From the NCBI GenBank assembly GCA_011046055.1, contig DSBN01000289.1, positions 1-6,812 on the forward strand: a stretch of DNA of 6,812 nucleotides. The letters are read 5' to 3'. A program made the position numbers and the translations under genes. This DNA comes from Sediminispirochaeta sp. (GTDB lineage: Bacteria; Spirochaetota; Spirochaetia; DSM-16054; Sediminispirochaetaceae). The notes under the pieces were generated by a model. That model did not search any database and had not been told where the DNA came from. It was given only the letters and a program-made list of their open reading frames with translations. Positions within the stretch are counted from its first letter, which is position 1, and each line of letters starts with the position of its first letter. Positions 1-6,120 of this stretch are shown here, piece by piece.

Positions 1-165
1 GTCTGGGACGCCCGTTCGGTGATAGCCGACTGGGAGGTCGATATGAACAGTCCGCGCTTGATCCCCTACGACTCGGAAAAAAGAGAGGCGGCCGATTTGA
101 ACCGGGATGAACTGGAGGGCGAGATAATCCGCTTCGGAGACTCATACTACAGGAGGACCGGATGA
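1..165 (+). CDS. Unrecognised protein, C-terminal 54 residues only (5' end outside window)
   Basis: Frame 1 is open from the first base to a TGA at 163-165. It gives a 54-residue tail starting VWDARSVIADWEVDM and ending [10 protein letters not shown]. The tail is rich in charged residues, especially Asp, Glu and Arg, with no membrane segment, zinc-binding Cys pairs or motif I recognise. It is not the cysteine-rich tail expected of TopA, which often sits near xerC in related clusters. The stop overlaps the xerC start in an ATGA arrangement, and an AGGAGG ribosome site for xerC lies inside the coding frame at 151-156, so this gene is very probably the upstream member of the same transcript. That it is coding is likely from the open frame and the overlap; its function is unknown to me. 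Confidence 0.6.
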   Translation, partial: VWDARSVIADWEVDMNSPRLIPYDSEKREAADLNRDELEGEIIRFGDSYYRRTG

Positions 166-1061
166 AGCTATCTGAAGCGGTGAAGGCCTACCTGGAGTAT
201 CTCGGCTCCGGACGCGGACTTTCGGTCAACAGCGTGCTCGCCTACGGTAAGGATCTGAACAAGTTTGAAGAGTTTATCCGCCGACGAGAGTTCGGGTGGG
301 AACGCTTGAGCCCGACCGAGGTACGAGGTTTTCTCGGAGAGTTGCGACGCTCGGGGCTCTCCGACGCTAGTATGAGGAGGGTCCTGTCGGCGGTGAAGGG
401 CTTTTTTCGTTACGCCGTGAAGTTTGAGCTGGTGAGCTACTCGCCCTTCGAGTCGATAAAGGGCAAGAAAAAAAACTCACGACTACCGGAAGTGCTCAGT
501 GAGTTGGAGATAAGAAGGGTCTTGGAAAATCCCGACCTCAGCTACCAGGGCCTGCGGGACAGAGCCATTCTGGAGCTCCTCTACTCCACGGGCTGCCGGG
601 TGTCGGAACTGACCGCCTTGAACCTGCGAGACATCAACCGGAACAAAAAATCGATTCGGGTCCGGGGAAAGGGCGGTAAGGAGCGCTACGTGTTCGTCGG
701 TGAACCCGCGGCGGAAGCTTTGAGTACTTATCTACCCCTGCGAGAGAGACACGTTCAGGGGCGGAATCCCGACGCCAGGTTGGCGCTTTTTCTGAACATG
801 CGAGGGGAGAGACTAAGCCCAAGGGGAGTATCATTGATTGTAGAGAAGCATGTGCGGGAGAGCGGTATCGACAAAAAGGTATCACCCCACACCTTTCGTC
901 ATAGTTTTGCTACCCACCTGCTCAACAACGGCGCTGAGATCAGGCTGGTGCAGGAGATGCTGGGGCACGCCGGTATCTCCACTACCCAGATCTACACCCA
1001 TGTAGGTCTGGAGAAACTTCGTGCGGTTTATAGGGAGGCACATCCACATGGAAAGAGATAG
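162..1061 (+). CDS. xerC: Tyrosine recombinase XerC (CodV-type), chromosome dimer resolution
   Basis: This 299-residue protein has the usual length and two-domain layout of Xer recombinases: an N-terminal SAM-like DNA-binding domain (about residues 1-88), a short lysine-rich linker (100-104) and a C-terminal catalytic domain. All catalytic residues are visible: Arg146 in GCRVSEL, Lys170 in RGKGGKER, His243 and Arg246 in HTFRH, His269 in LGHAGIS, and the nucleophile Tyr278 in TTQIYTH. The family acts in the cytoplasm on dif sites at the chromosome terminus, usually with a partner recombinase and FtsK, to separate dimeric chromosomes. The ATG start is supported by AGGAGG at 151-156, five bases upstream, and overlaps the previous stop (ATGA). 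The 3' end overlaps hslV by 14 bases. Calling it XerC rather than XerD rests on position beside hslVU, as in Bacillus codV; sequence alone would allow either. An eight-A run (468-475) encodes part of the linker. Confidence 0.93.
   Translation: MKLSEAVKAYLEYLGSGRGLSVNSVLAYGKDLNKFEEFIRRREFGWERLSPTEVRGFLGELRRSGLSDASMRRVLSAVKGFFRYAVKFELVSYSPFESIKGKKKNSRLPEVLSELEIRRVLENPDLSYQGLRDRAILELLYSTGCRVSELTALNLRDINRNKKSIRVRGKGGKERYVFVGEPAAEALSTYLPLRERHVQGRNPDARLALFLNMRGERLSPRGVSLIVEKHVRESGIDKKVSPHTFRHSFATHLLNNGAEIRLVQEMLGHAGISTTQIYTHVGLEKLRAVYREAHPHGKR
1032..1038 (+). promoter_or_regulatory. Ribosome binding site deciding the hslV start
   Basis: AGGGAGG lies nine bases before the ATG at 1048, inside the end of xerC. 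It favours ATG 1048 over the upstream in-frame GTG at 1021, which would add nine residues and leave this site inside the coding region. No other ATG, GTG or TTG exists in frame between 1048 and the catalytic threonine codon at 1093. Confidence 0.7.
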
Positions 1062-1611
1062 AAGAGACGGTGGAACGAGCAACTTTCACGGAACTACGAT
1101 TATCGCGGTTCGCAGGGGCGAGCAGGTCGCCATGGCCGGTGACGGTCAGGTGACCCTGGGAGATTCGATCATGAAGGGCAACGCCCGTAAGGTGCGGCGA
1201 ATGTACGATGGAAAAATCCTGACCGGATTCGCCGGGGCTACCGCCGACGCCTTCACTCTGTTCGAACGGTTCGAGGGAAGGGTCAAGGAGTACAACGGCG
1301 AGATTACCCGGGCGGCGGTGGAGCTGGCCAAGGAGTGGCGTACCGATCGGATGCTCCGGAGGTTGGAAGCGATGCTACTGGTGGCTGACAAGAGCAAGAC
1401 GCTGTTGATCTCCGGTACCGGAGACGTGATCGAACCGGAACGAGGAGTTATCGCCATCGGCTCGGGAGGCAACTACGCCTACGCCGCGGCCCTGGCCTAT
1501 CTGGAGAGCTCGGATCTGACTGCCCGGGAGATCGCCGAGAAAGCGATGAACATCGCCGCGGACATCTGTATCTATACCAACAAAGAGTTCACATTGGAGG
1601 TTATCGAATGA
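1048..1611 (+). CDS. hslV: ATP-dependent protease peptidase subunit HslV (ClpQ/CodW)
   Basis: HslV is the proteasome-like threonine peptidase of the HslVU complex: a cytoplasmic double hexamer that degrades proteins unfolded by HslU. The 187-residue precursor carries TTIIAVRRG, where Thr16 should become the N-terminal nucleophile after self-cleavage at Gly15-Thr16. In mature numbering Asp17 (GDGQVTLG) and Lys33 (GNARKV), both important for catalysis, are present, as are [26 protein letters not shown] and the IGSGG loop with the conserved serine. The C-terminal [11 protein letters not shown] segment is also typical. The unusual part is the propeptide, [15 protein letters not shown], 15 residues long; E. 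coli has only Met and Bacillus and Thermotoga about five or six. The gene overlaps xerC by 14 bases and hslU by 4 (ATGA), so HslV and HslU are probably translationally coupled. Confidence 0.96.
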   Translation: MERDRRDGGTSNFHGTTIIAVRRGEQVAMAGDGQVTLGDSIMKGNARKVRRMYDGKILTGFAGATADAFTLFERFEGRVKEYNGEITRAAVELAKEWRTDRMLRRLEAMLLVADKSKTLLISGTGDVIEPERGVIAIGSGGNYAYAAALAYLESSDLTAREIAEKAMNIAADICIYTNKEFTLEVIE

Positions 1612-3038
1612 TCAAGGAGATTGACGCGCTCACCCCCAAGCAGATAGTAGGTGAGCTGAACAAATACATAGTCGGCCAGGAAAAGGCCAAAAAAGCGGTG
1701 GCCATAGCCCTGCGCAACCGAATGAGGCGGCGTATGCTCCCGGACTCACTACGGGACGAAGTGGCACCGAAGAATATCATCATGATCGGTTCCACTGGAG
1801 TGGGCAAAACGGAGATCGCCCGCCGGTTGTCCAAACTCGCCGGGGCGCCCTTCATCAAGGTCGAAGCCAGTAAGTACACCGAAGTCGGTTACGTGGGACG
1901 GGATGTGGAATCCATGGTACGGGATCTGATGAGTGTTTCCCTCTCCATGGTAAAGACCGAGCTGGCCGAAGATGTGCGGGAGGAGGCTGAACAACGCGCC
2001 GAGGAGGCTCTGTTGGACCTGCTGCTGCCGGGGATCAAGGGAAAAAAGGGTGGACCTGCCGGTTTTTCTCCTTTCGGAACTTCCAAGGCCTCCGAAGGGA
2101 GCAACTCGCGGCAAGAACCGGAGACCCGAAGCCTGGAGACGGTCGACCAAGAAACGGGCGACGGCACCAGGGAGAAGTTTCGAAAGATGCTCAGGGAGGG
2201 GCGGCTCGAGGACAAAATGGTCGAGGTCGAAGTCTCCCGGAGCAAGTCCCCGTCTATAGAGATTTTTTCCGGACAGAGTTTCGAGGAAATGGATGTGAAC
2301 TTCGGCAACCTCTCTTCCCTGTTCGGCGGGGGGGGGAAGAAGAAAAAAAGGGTCAGCATCAAGGAGGCTCGAGAGATTCTGCGGGATCAAGAGATGGAGC
2401 GGCTGGTCGATTCCGAGAGGGCCGCCGACATTGCCCGCGAGCGGGTCGAACAGATGGGGATTATCTTTATCGATGAGATCGACAAGGTGGCGGTGAAGGG
2501 CGACCGCGGCGGAGTGGATGTCTCCAGAGAAGGGGTCCAGCGGGATATCCTTCCCATCGTGGAGGGGAGCCAGGTGAATACCAAGTACGGTCTTGTCGAC
2601 ACCAGCCATATTCTGTTCATCGCCGCCGGGGCTTTTCATATGAGCAAACCTTCGGATCTGATACCCGAGCTGCAGGGCCGTTTCCCCCTGCGGGTGGAGT
2701 TGGAGGATCTGACGGATCAGGACTTTTACCGGATTCTCACGGAGCCGGAAAACGCGCTGACCAAGCAGTACCGGGAGTTGCTCAAAACCGAGGGGGTCGA
2801 GATCGAATTCCGAGAGGATTCTCTCAAAAGGTTGAGCGCCATCGCCGCGGAGGTGAACTCCAAGACCGAAAATATCGGCGCTCGAAGACTGCATACGATT
2901 ATGGAACTGCTTCTGGAAGAGGTGTCCTTCAACGCTCCGGAGCTCGCCGGACAGACGATCCCGATCACCGCCGAGTATGTGGATGAACGTTTGGGCGACA
3001 TTATGGAGGACCAGGACCTCTCCCGGTATATTCTTTGA
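1608..3038 (+). CDS. hslU: ATP-dependent protease ATPase subunit HslU (ClpY/CodX)
   Basis: HslU is the AAA+ unfoldase that feeds substrates to HslV, and also helps open its active sites. In the 476 residues I see Walker A GSTGVGKT (61-68), the pore loop GYVG (94-97), the I domain (about 110-250), Walker B IIFIDE (285-290) with Asp289/Glu290, [10 protein letters not shown] (304-313), the arginine-finger region [12 protein letters not shown] (Arg358), the sensor-2 motif GARRLHT (424-430) and the C-terminal tail DLSRYIL that docks into HslV. The Walker A has Ser where E. coli has Pro (GPTGVGKT). It is about 33 residues longer than E. coli HslU (443); nearly all the excess is a low-complexity I-domain insert at about 143-190. 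GGAGG at 1596-1600 is seven bases before the ATG. A nine-G run at 2328-2336 encodes part of a Gly4-Lys4 stretch (240-247). The reading frame is intact. Confidence 0.97.
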   Translation: MIKEIDALTPKQIVGELNKYIVGQEKAKKAVAIALRNRMRRRMLPDSLRDEVAPKNIIMIGSTGVGKTEIARRLSKLAGAPFIKVEASKYTEVGYVGRDVESMVRDLMSVSLSMVKTELAEDVREEAEQRAEEALLDLLLPGIKGKKGGPAGFSPFGTSKASEGSNSRQEPETRSLETVDQETGDGTREKFRKMLREGRLEDKMVEVEVSRSKSPSIEIFSGQSFEEMDVNFGNLSSLFGGGGKKKKRVSIKEAREILRDQEMERLVDSERAADIARERVEQMGIIFIDEIDKVAVKGDRGGVDVSREGVQRDILPIVEGSQVNTKYGLVDTSHILFIAAGAFHMSKPSDLIPELQGRFPLRVELEDLTDQDFYRILTEPENALTKQYRELLKTEGVEIEFREDSLKRLSAIAAEVNSKTENIGARRLHTIMELLLEEVSFNAPELAGQTIPITAEYVDERLGDIMEDQDLSRYIL

Positions 3039-3068
3039 GGAGGATGCAATTTTGGAGGGCGATATCGC

Positions 3069-3095
3069 TAAGATTGCCTGGGGCTTTGCCGAAAA
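3069..3095 (+). promoter_or_regulatory. Candidate sigma-28 (FliA-type) promoter for flgB and downstream motor genes
   Basis: TAAG (3069-3072), a 15-base spacer, then GCCGAAAA (3088-3095) matches the flagellar sigma-28 consensus TAAA-N15-GCCGATAA at 10 of 12 positions with exactly the right spacing; the base before TAAG is C, also as in the longer consensus. Transcription would begin around 3102-3105, leaving a leader of about 30 bases that contains the flgB ribosome site. The location, directly before the first flagellar gene, adds weight. The match is read from sequence; promoter activity is inference. In many bacteria motor genes are not sigma-28 dependent, which is a reason for caution. 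Confidence 0.45.
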
Positions 3096-3121
3096 TTTAA
3101 GATGAAGCCTATCATAAAAGA

Positions 3122-3126
3122 AGGAG
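3122..3126 (+). promoter_or_regulatory. Ribosome binding site deciding the GTG start of flgB
   Basis: AGGAG, within AAGGAGAG, sits eight bases before GTG 3135. The next in-frame candidate, TTG 3141, would be 14 bases away, which is too far for a good site. No ATG is available near the expected N terminus of FlgB. Confidence 0.65.
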
Positions 3127-3134
3127 AGACATAG

Positions 3135-3551
3135 GTGTTTTTGAATAACAGTTTTGGTAAAACCTTGGACATCATGCACCGGACAATGGATGCGTCCATG
3201 CTGCGTCACCAGGTAAGCGCCAACAATATAGCCAACGCCGACACTCCCAACTTCAAACGCTCCGACGTGAATTTTGAGGCGGAGTTGAAGCGGGCCCTGG
3301 ACTCGGAAAAGGTCCAGAAGCCGAAGGCGTATTTGACGAACTCCAGGCATATCCCCTTCGACCGGCAGCAAAACTACCGTGATGTTCGACCGCGAAGGGT
3401 TCTGGACTATCTGTCGCAGACGGACAACAACGGGAACAACGTAAATTTGGAACAGGAGAGCATGCTGCTCCTGCAGAATCAGCTGCGCTACAACCTCTTG
3501 ACCCAGGCGGTCTCCAGCCAGTTCGGACGGGTCAATATTGTTCTTCGATAG
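3135..3551 (+). CDS. flgB: Flagellar proximal rod protein FlgB
   Basis: FlgB is exported by the flagellar type III apparatus and forms the lowest part of the rod, the drive shaft that joins the MS ring to the hook; in spirochaetes this lies in the periplasm. The 138-residue protein has the usual length. The N-terminal rod signature is clear at 30-42 (NNIANADTPNFKR), followed by DVNFEAEL, and the C-terminal heptad-like helix LEQESMLLLQNQLRYNLLTQAVSSQF (105-130) matches the family; these two ends normally pack into the D0 coiled coil. There is no signal peptide, as expected for type III export. Translation appears to start at GTG rather than ATG. The gene follows a 96-base gap with a flagellar-type promoter candidate, and is followed 10 bases later by flgC. 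It looks complete. Confidence 0.95.
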   Translation: MFLNNSFGKTLDIMHRTMDASMLRHQVSANNIANADTPNFKRSDVNFEAELKRALDSEKVQKPKAYLTNSRHIPFDRQQNYRDVRPRRVLDYLSQTDNNGNNVNLEQESMLLLQNQLRYNLLTQAVSSQFGRVNIVLR

Positions 3552-3561
3552 GGGGTGAGAG

Positions 3562-4020
3562 ATGGGACTTTTTAGCAGTATCAATACAGCCGGCTCGGGA
3601 CTGAGCGCCCAGAGGCTGCGGTTGGACGTGGTTTCCAACAACATCGCCAACGCCGATACCACCCGCACTCCCGAGGGAGGGCCCTTTCGACGGAGCCGGG
3701 TGATATTCCGCCCTCAGGTGGAACAGCCCTACTGGCGCAGCCCTTTTTTGCCCAAAACCATGGACAACGGGGTCGGGCAAGGAGTGAGAGTCGTAGAAGT
3801 GCAAGAGGACAAGGACGGTAAACCGCGTTTGGTCTACGACCCGACGCATCCGGACGCTATCAAATCGGGTCCCCGTGAGGGATACGTGGAGATGCCCAAC
3901 GTGAATATAGTCGAGGAGATGGTGGACATGATCTCCGCATCACGGTCCTACGAGGCCAATGTTGCGGTGGTCAACGGGGCGAAAAGCATGTTTCAGAGCG
4001 CCCTGAATATTGGTAGGTAG
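3562..4020 (+). CDS. flgC: Flagellar proximal rod protein FlgC
   Basis: FlgC is a type III-exported proximal rod subunit that stacks next to FlgB and below FlgF/FlgG. The 152-residue sequence starts MGLFSSINTAGSGLSAQRLR, then shows the rod motif SNNIANADTTRTPEGGPFRR (25-44), YDPTHPDA (92-99), GYVEMPNVN (107-115), the helix VEEMVDMISASRSYEANV (117-134) and a terminal KSMFQSALNIG. The whole protein lines up closely with Borrelia FlgC as I recall it, including the PYW and DNGVGQGVRV segments (56-58 and 68-77), which is one of the better pointers to a spirochaete. The ribosome site AGGGGGTGA (3550-3558) overlaps the flgB stop, one mismatch from the ideal GGAGGTGA, implying coupled translation. 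Complete. Confidence 0.97.
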   Translation: MGLFSSINTAGSGLSAQRLRLDVVSNNIANADTTRTPEGGPFRRSRVIFRPQVEQPYWRSPFLPKTMDNGVGQGVRVVEVQEDKDGKPRLVYDPTHPDAIKSGPREGYVEMPNVNIVEEMVDMISASRSYEANVAVVNGAKSMFQSALNIGR

Positions 4021-4030
4021 GAGATAGACG

Positions 4031-4363
4031 ATGAACGATATATTATCAAGCGGTGTGAGTGGACATATAGTGCGACTGGAGCAGTCTAATCCCCGCCATC
4101 TGGGCGGTCGACTGCACCCGGAATCCGAAAACAACACTGGATCCCTGGATTTCTCGTCGGTGTTGACTGGCAAACTCCAGGAGGTGAGTCAGTTGGACCA
4201 GGAAAGTATGCGGCTCTCACGGCAGTTCATCACCGATCCCGACAGCGTCGATGCCCACGACGTAACCATCGCCATGAGTAAGGCCAATCTGGCGGTATCG
4301 CTCACCAAGGCGGTGGTCGACGAAGCTCTGCGGGCGTACCGGGACATTATAAACTTGCGATAA
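4031..4363 (+). CDS. fliE: Flagellar hook-basal body complex protein FliE (MS-ring/rod junction)
   Basis: FliE is a small exported protein that joins the MS ring (FliF) to the first rod subunits FlgB/FlgC and is among the first substrates of the flagellar export gate. The 110-residue sequence has a variable, polar N-terminal part (1-38), then the conserved helical region beginning LDFSSVLTGKLQEVSQLD (39-56) and ending in the family signature DAHDVTIAMSKANLAVSL (74-91) and EALRAYRDIINLR (98-110). The position between flgC and fliF is the standard one. A ribosome site TAGGAG (4018-4023) overlaps the flgC stop and lies seven bases before the ATG. Complete. Confidence 0.94.
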   Translation: MNDILSSGVSGHIVRLEQSNPRHLGGRLHPESENNTGSLDFSSVLTGKLQEVSQLDQESMRLSRQFITDPDSVDAHDVTIAMSKANLAVSLTKAVVDEALRAYRDIINLR

Positions 4364-4391
4364 AAAAAATAGAGGAGTAGTCGTTCTTCTT

Positions 4392-4399
4392 GGGAGGGG
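4392..4399 (+). promoter_or_regulatory. Ribosome binding site deciding the fliF start
   Basis: GGGAGGGG lies two bases before ATG 4402 (four bases from the GGAGG core), a rather short spacing. A second site, AGAGGAG at 4371-4377, lies 12 bases before an in-frame TTG at 4390, which would add MGGE. ATG 4402 is preferred because the protein then starts MNEFFQK, like recalled spirochaete FliF proteins. Confidence 0.55.
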
Positions 4400-4401
4400 A
4401 A

Positions 4402-6117
4402 ATGAACGAATTTTTTCAAAAAACGGTTTCACAGATTAAAAATCTGTGGGGAAAGCTCGGGCTTGTCCAAAAAATCATTCTGATCACGGTGGTCGTCGTG
4501 GCAATCCTCGGGCTGGTGCTGCTGGTGAACTTCAGTTCTAGTCCCAGTATGGTTCCACTGATCACATCGCCGGTCACGGATGCGGAACAGCGCAACAAAA
4601 TATCCGCCCGACTGGATAAAGAGGGAATTGCCCACACAATCAGCGAAGACGGACGTTTCTTCGTCGAGGATAGGTCTACCGCCCAGCGAATGGTAGCGGT
4701 CTTGATGAGGGAGGATCTGATCCCCCAAGAGACCAGCCCCTGGGATGTGTTCAAAATGGACCGCTGGAGCGTCACCGATTTCGAAAGAAATGTAAACCTG
4801 CGGCAGGCGATCACCTCAAGTATCAAACAGCACATCGAGTCACTGCAGGACGTTGATTCGGCTCAGGTGACTCTGGTCTTGCCGGAACAGACCCTTTTCG
4901 AAGAGGATCAGAATCCCGTTACCGCTTCGGTCATCATCACCCCCACTCCGGGCAGCGACATCACGCGGAACAGGAAAAAAATCGAGGGCATTGAGAAGCT
5001 GGTTCTTTTCGGTGTCGAGGGCTTGGAGAGTGAGAACCTGGTCATTTCGGATCACAACGGTATTGTACTGAACGATTTTGCCGACATGGCCGAATTCGAC
5101 CGTCTGGAGCTGTCAAAGCGACAGATGGAGCAAAAGTCGCAGCTCGAGAGTAAGTACAAAGCCCAAATTTTTCGTGAAATGTCTCAGATATTCGGAGCAG
5201 AGCGGGTGAGTATTCTTAAAGTGGATATCGATCTTGATTTCAGAAAAGAGACGGTCCAGACGGAAGAGTATTTTCCCATCACCACGGTACCGGACAACCC
5301 GAACACCCCCTACAGCGAGCGGGAGTTTGTCCTCTCGATCCCCCGCTCCAAAGAGATCATCAACGAGGAGTTCAAGGGTACCGGATTCAACCCCGAAGGC
5401 CCTCCGGGTCAGGAGGGCCAGACCCCCCCGGCTTACAAGGATTTGAACAATCTGGTGGGCGAGTACAGCAACAGATCGGAAATCGTAAACGAAGAGGTCA
5501 ACTCGCGGAATATATACCAAGAGAAGAGCCCCTGGGAGATCAAAAGAGTCACCGTAGGTGTGGCTCTGGACGGCGTCTGGGAGAAGAGGTACAACCCCAA
5601 CGGTACGATCCAATTCGACGAAGAGGGGAGGATCGTGCGGGAGTACAAGCCCGTCAGCGAAGAGTCCATCGAAAAAGCTCAAACCCTCATCGAACACGCC
5701 ATAGGGTTTCAAGCCGCGCGGGGTGATTCGGTGACCGTGCAGCACCTGCAGTTCGATCGATCCTCGGAGTTCCAGCAGGAAGATGAGAAGTACCGCAGCC
5801 GGAAAAGAACGCAGCAAATTCTGCTCTACTCCATCCTCGGGGTGGGTGTCATCCTGGTGGCCTTTGTGGTCTTTCGACTCATTTCCCGCGAGCTGGAGAG
5901 GCGGCGACGGCTCCGTGAGGAGGAGCTGGCCCGGCAACACCAGATGGCCCGCGAAGCGGTGCTCCGAAGCGCCGAAGAGGAAGAGGAAGGAATGGAAGTC
6001 GGTATGTCCGTGGAAGAGCGGGCACGGATGGAAATGCAGGAGAACGCCATCAATATGGCCCGGGAGCACCCCGAAGACGTCGCCCAGCTGATACGGACCT
6101 GGTTGGCGGAGGAGTAG
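4402..6117 (+). CDS. fliF: Flagellar MS-ring protein FliF
   Basis: FliF forms the inner-membrane MS ring, the foundation on which rod, rotor and export apparatus assemble. From ATG 4402 it is 571 residues, a normal length. Order of parts: short cytoplasmic N terminus; first membrane helix (about 24-44, rich in Val/Ile/Leu); periplasmic ring-building domains including MREDLIPQETSPWDVF (102-117) and the YscJ-like region with VTLVLPEQTLF (156-166); the beta-collar region with YFPITTVPDNPNTPYSEREF (290-309); a Pro/Gly-rich loop GFNPEGPPGQEG (328-339); second membrane helix (about 472-494); a strongly charged Arg/Glu helix and acidic run; and the FliG-binding tail HPEDVAQLIRTWLAEE (556-571). fliG follows three bases after the stop, and its ribosome site lies in the last fliF codons, fitting the stable FliF-FliG pair. 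The start could be TTG 4390 (575 residues), less likely. Confidence 0.97.
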   Translation: MNEFFQKTVSQIKNLWGKLGLVQKIILITVVVVAILGLVLLVNFSSSPSMVPLITSPVTDAEQRNKISARLDKEGIAHTISEDGRFFVEDRSTAQRMVAVLMREDLIPQETSPWDVFKMDRWSVTDFERNVNLRQAITSSIKQHIESLQDVDSAQVTLVLPEQTLFEEDQNPVTASVIITPTPGSDITRNRKKIEGIEKLVLFGVEGLESENLVISDHNGIVLNDFADMAEFDRLELSKRQMEQKSQLESKYKAQIFREMSQIFGAERVSILKVDIDLDFRKETVQTEEYFPITTVPDNPNTPYSEREFVLSIPRSKEIINEEFKGTGFNPEGPPGQEGQTPPAYKDLNNLVGEYSNRSEIVNEEVNSRNIYQEKSPWEIKRVTVGVALDGVWEKRYNPNGTIQFDEEGRIVREYKPVSEESIEKAQTLIEHAIGFQAARGDSVTVQHLQFDRSSEFQQEDEKYRSRKRTQQILLYSILGVGVILVAFVVFRLISRELERRRRLREEELARQHQMAREAVLRSAEEEEEGMEVGMSVEERARMEMQENAINMAREHPEDVAQLIRTWLAEE

Positions 6118-6120
6118 GAT

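Larger units (their letters stand above)
3039..3134 (+). other. hslU-flgB intergenic leader (96 bases)
   Basis: This is the only gap in the window longer than about 40 bases, and it occupies the place where Bacillus has codY. It contains a perfect ten-base palindrome (3059-3068), a sigma-28-like promoter candidate (3069-3095) and the flgB ribosome site (3122-3126). I see no hairpin followed by a T tract, so nothing here looks like an intrinsic terminator and read-through from hslU into flgB is likely. Longer-range inverted arms GGCTT (3082-3086) and AAGCC (3105-3109) have an 18-base loop and are not convincing. Confidence 0.7.

Noticed and set aside
162..1061. The tyrosine recombinase as the integrase of a mobile element
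   Set aside because: Its length, motifs and place next to hslVU fit housekeeping XerC. No attachment-site repeats, tRNA gene or phage-like genes are visible nearby.
3044..3100. An 18-residue reading frame (MQFWRAISLRLPGALPKI) right after hslU, preceded by GAGGAGG
   Set aside because: The purine-rich site touches the ATG with no spacing, so it is unlikely to work. The frame spans the palindrome and promoter candidate, and nothing suggests a real leader peptide.
3082..3109. Inverted arms GGCTT and AAGCC as a terminator between hslU and flgB
   Set aside because: The five-base stem has an 18-base loop and no T tract follows; it would not terminate transcription.
3086..3115. Sigma-70-like boxes TTGCCG - 18 bases - TATCAT before flgB
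   Set aside because: Start would fall at about 3122, on the flgB ribosome site itself, giving almost no leader. The overlapping sigma-28 match is better in both sequence and spacing.
1749..3668. A 639-codon open frame on the minus strand across hslU, flgB and the start of flgC
   Set aside because: It lies wholly opposite well-supported genes; hslU and flgB happen to share the same phase, so codon bias keeps this antisense frame free of stops. The translation shows no recognisable domain and is rich in Leu, His, Gln and Pro, as expected for an antisense shadow.
4361..4401. A-rich stretch after fliE as a terminator or promoter
   Set aside because: There is no hairpin, no recognisable promoter boxes, and the gap to fliF is only 38 bases with two ribosome-like sites; it is ordinary operon spacing.
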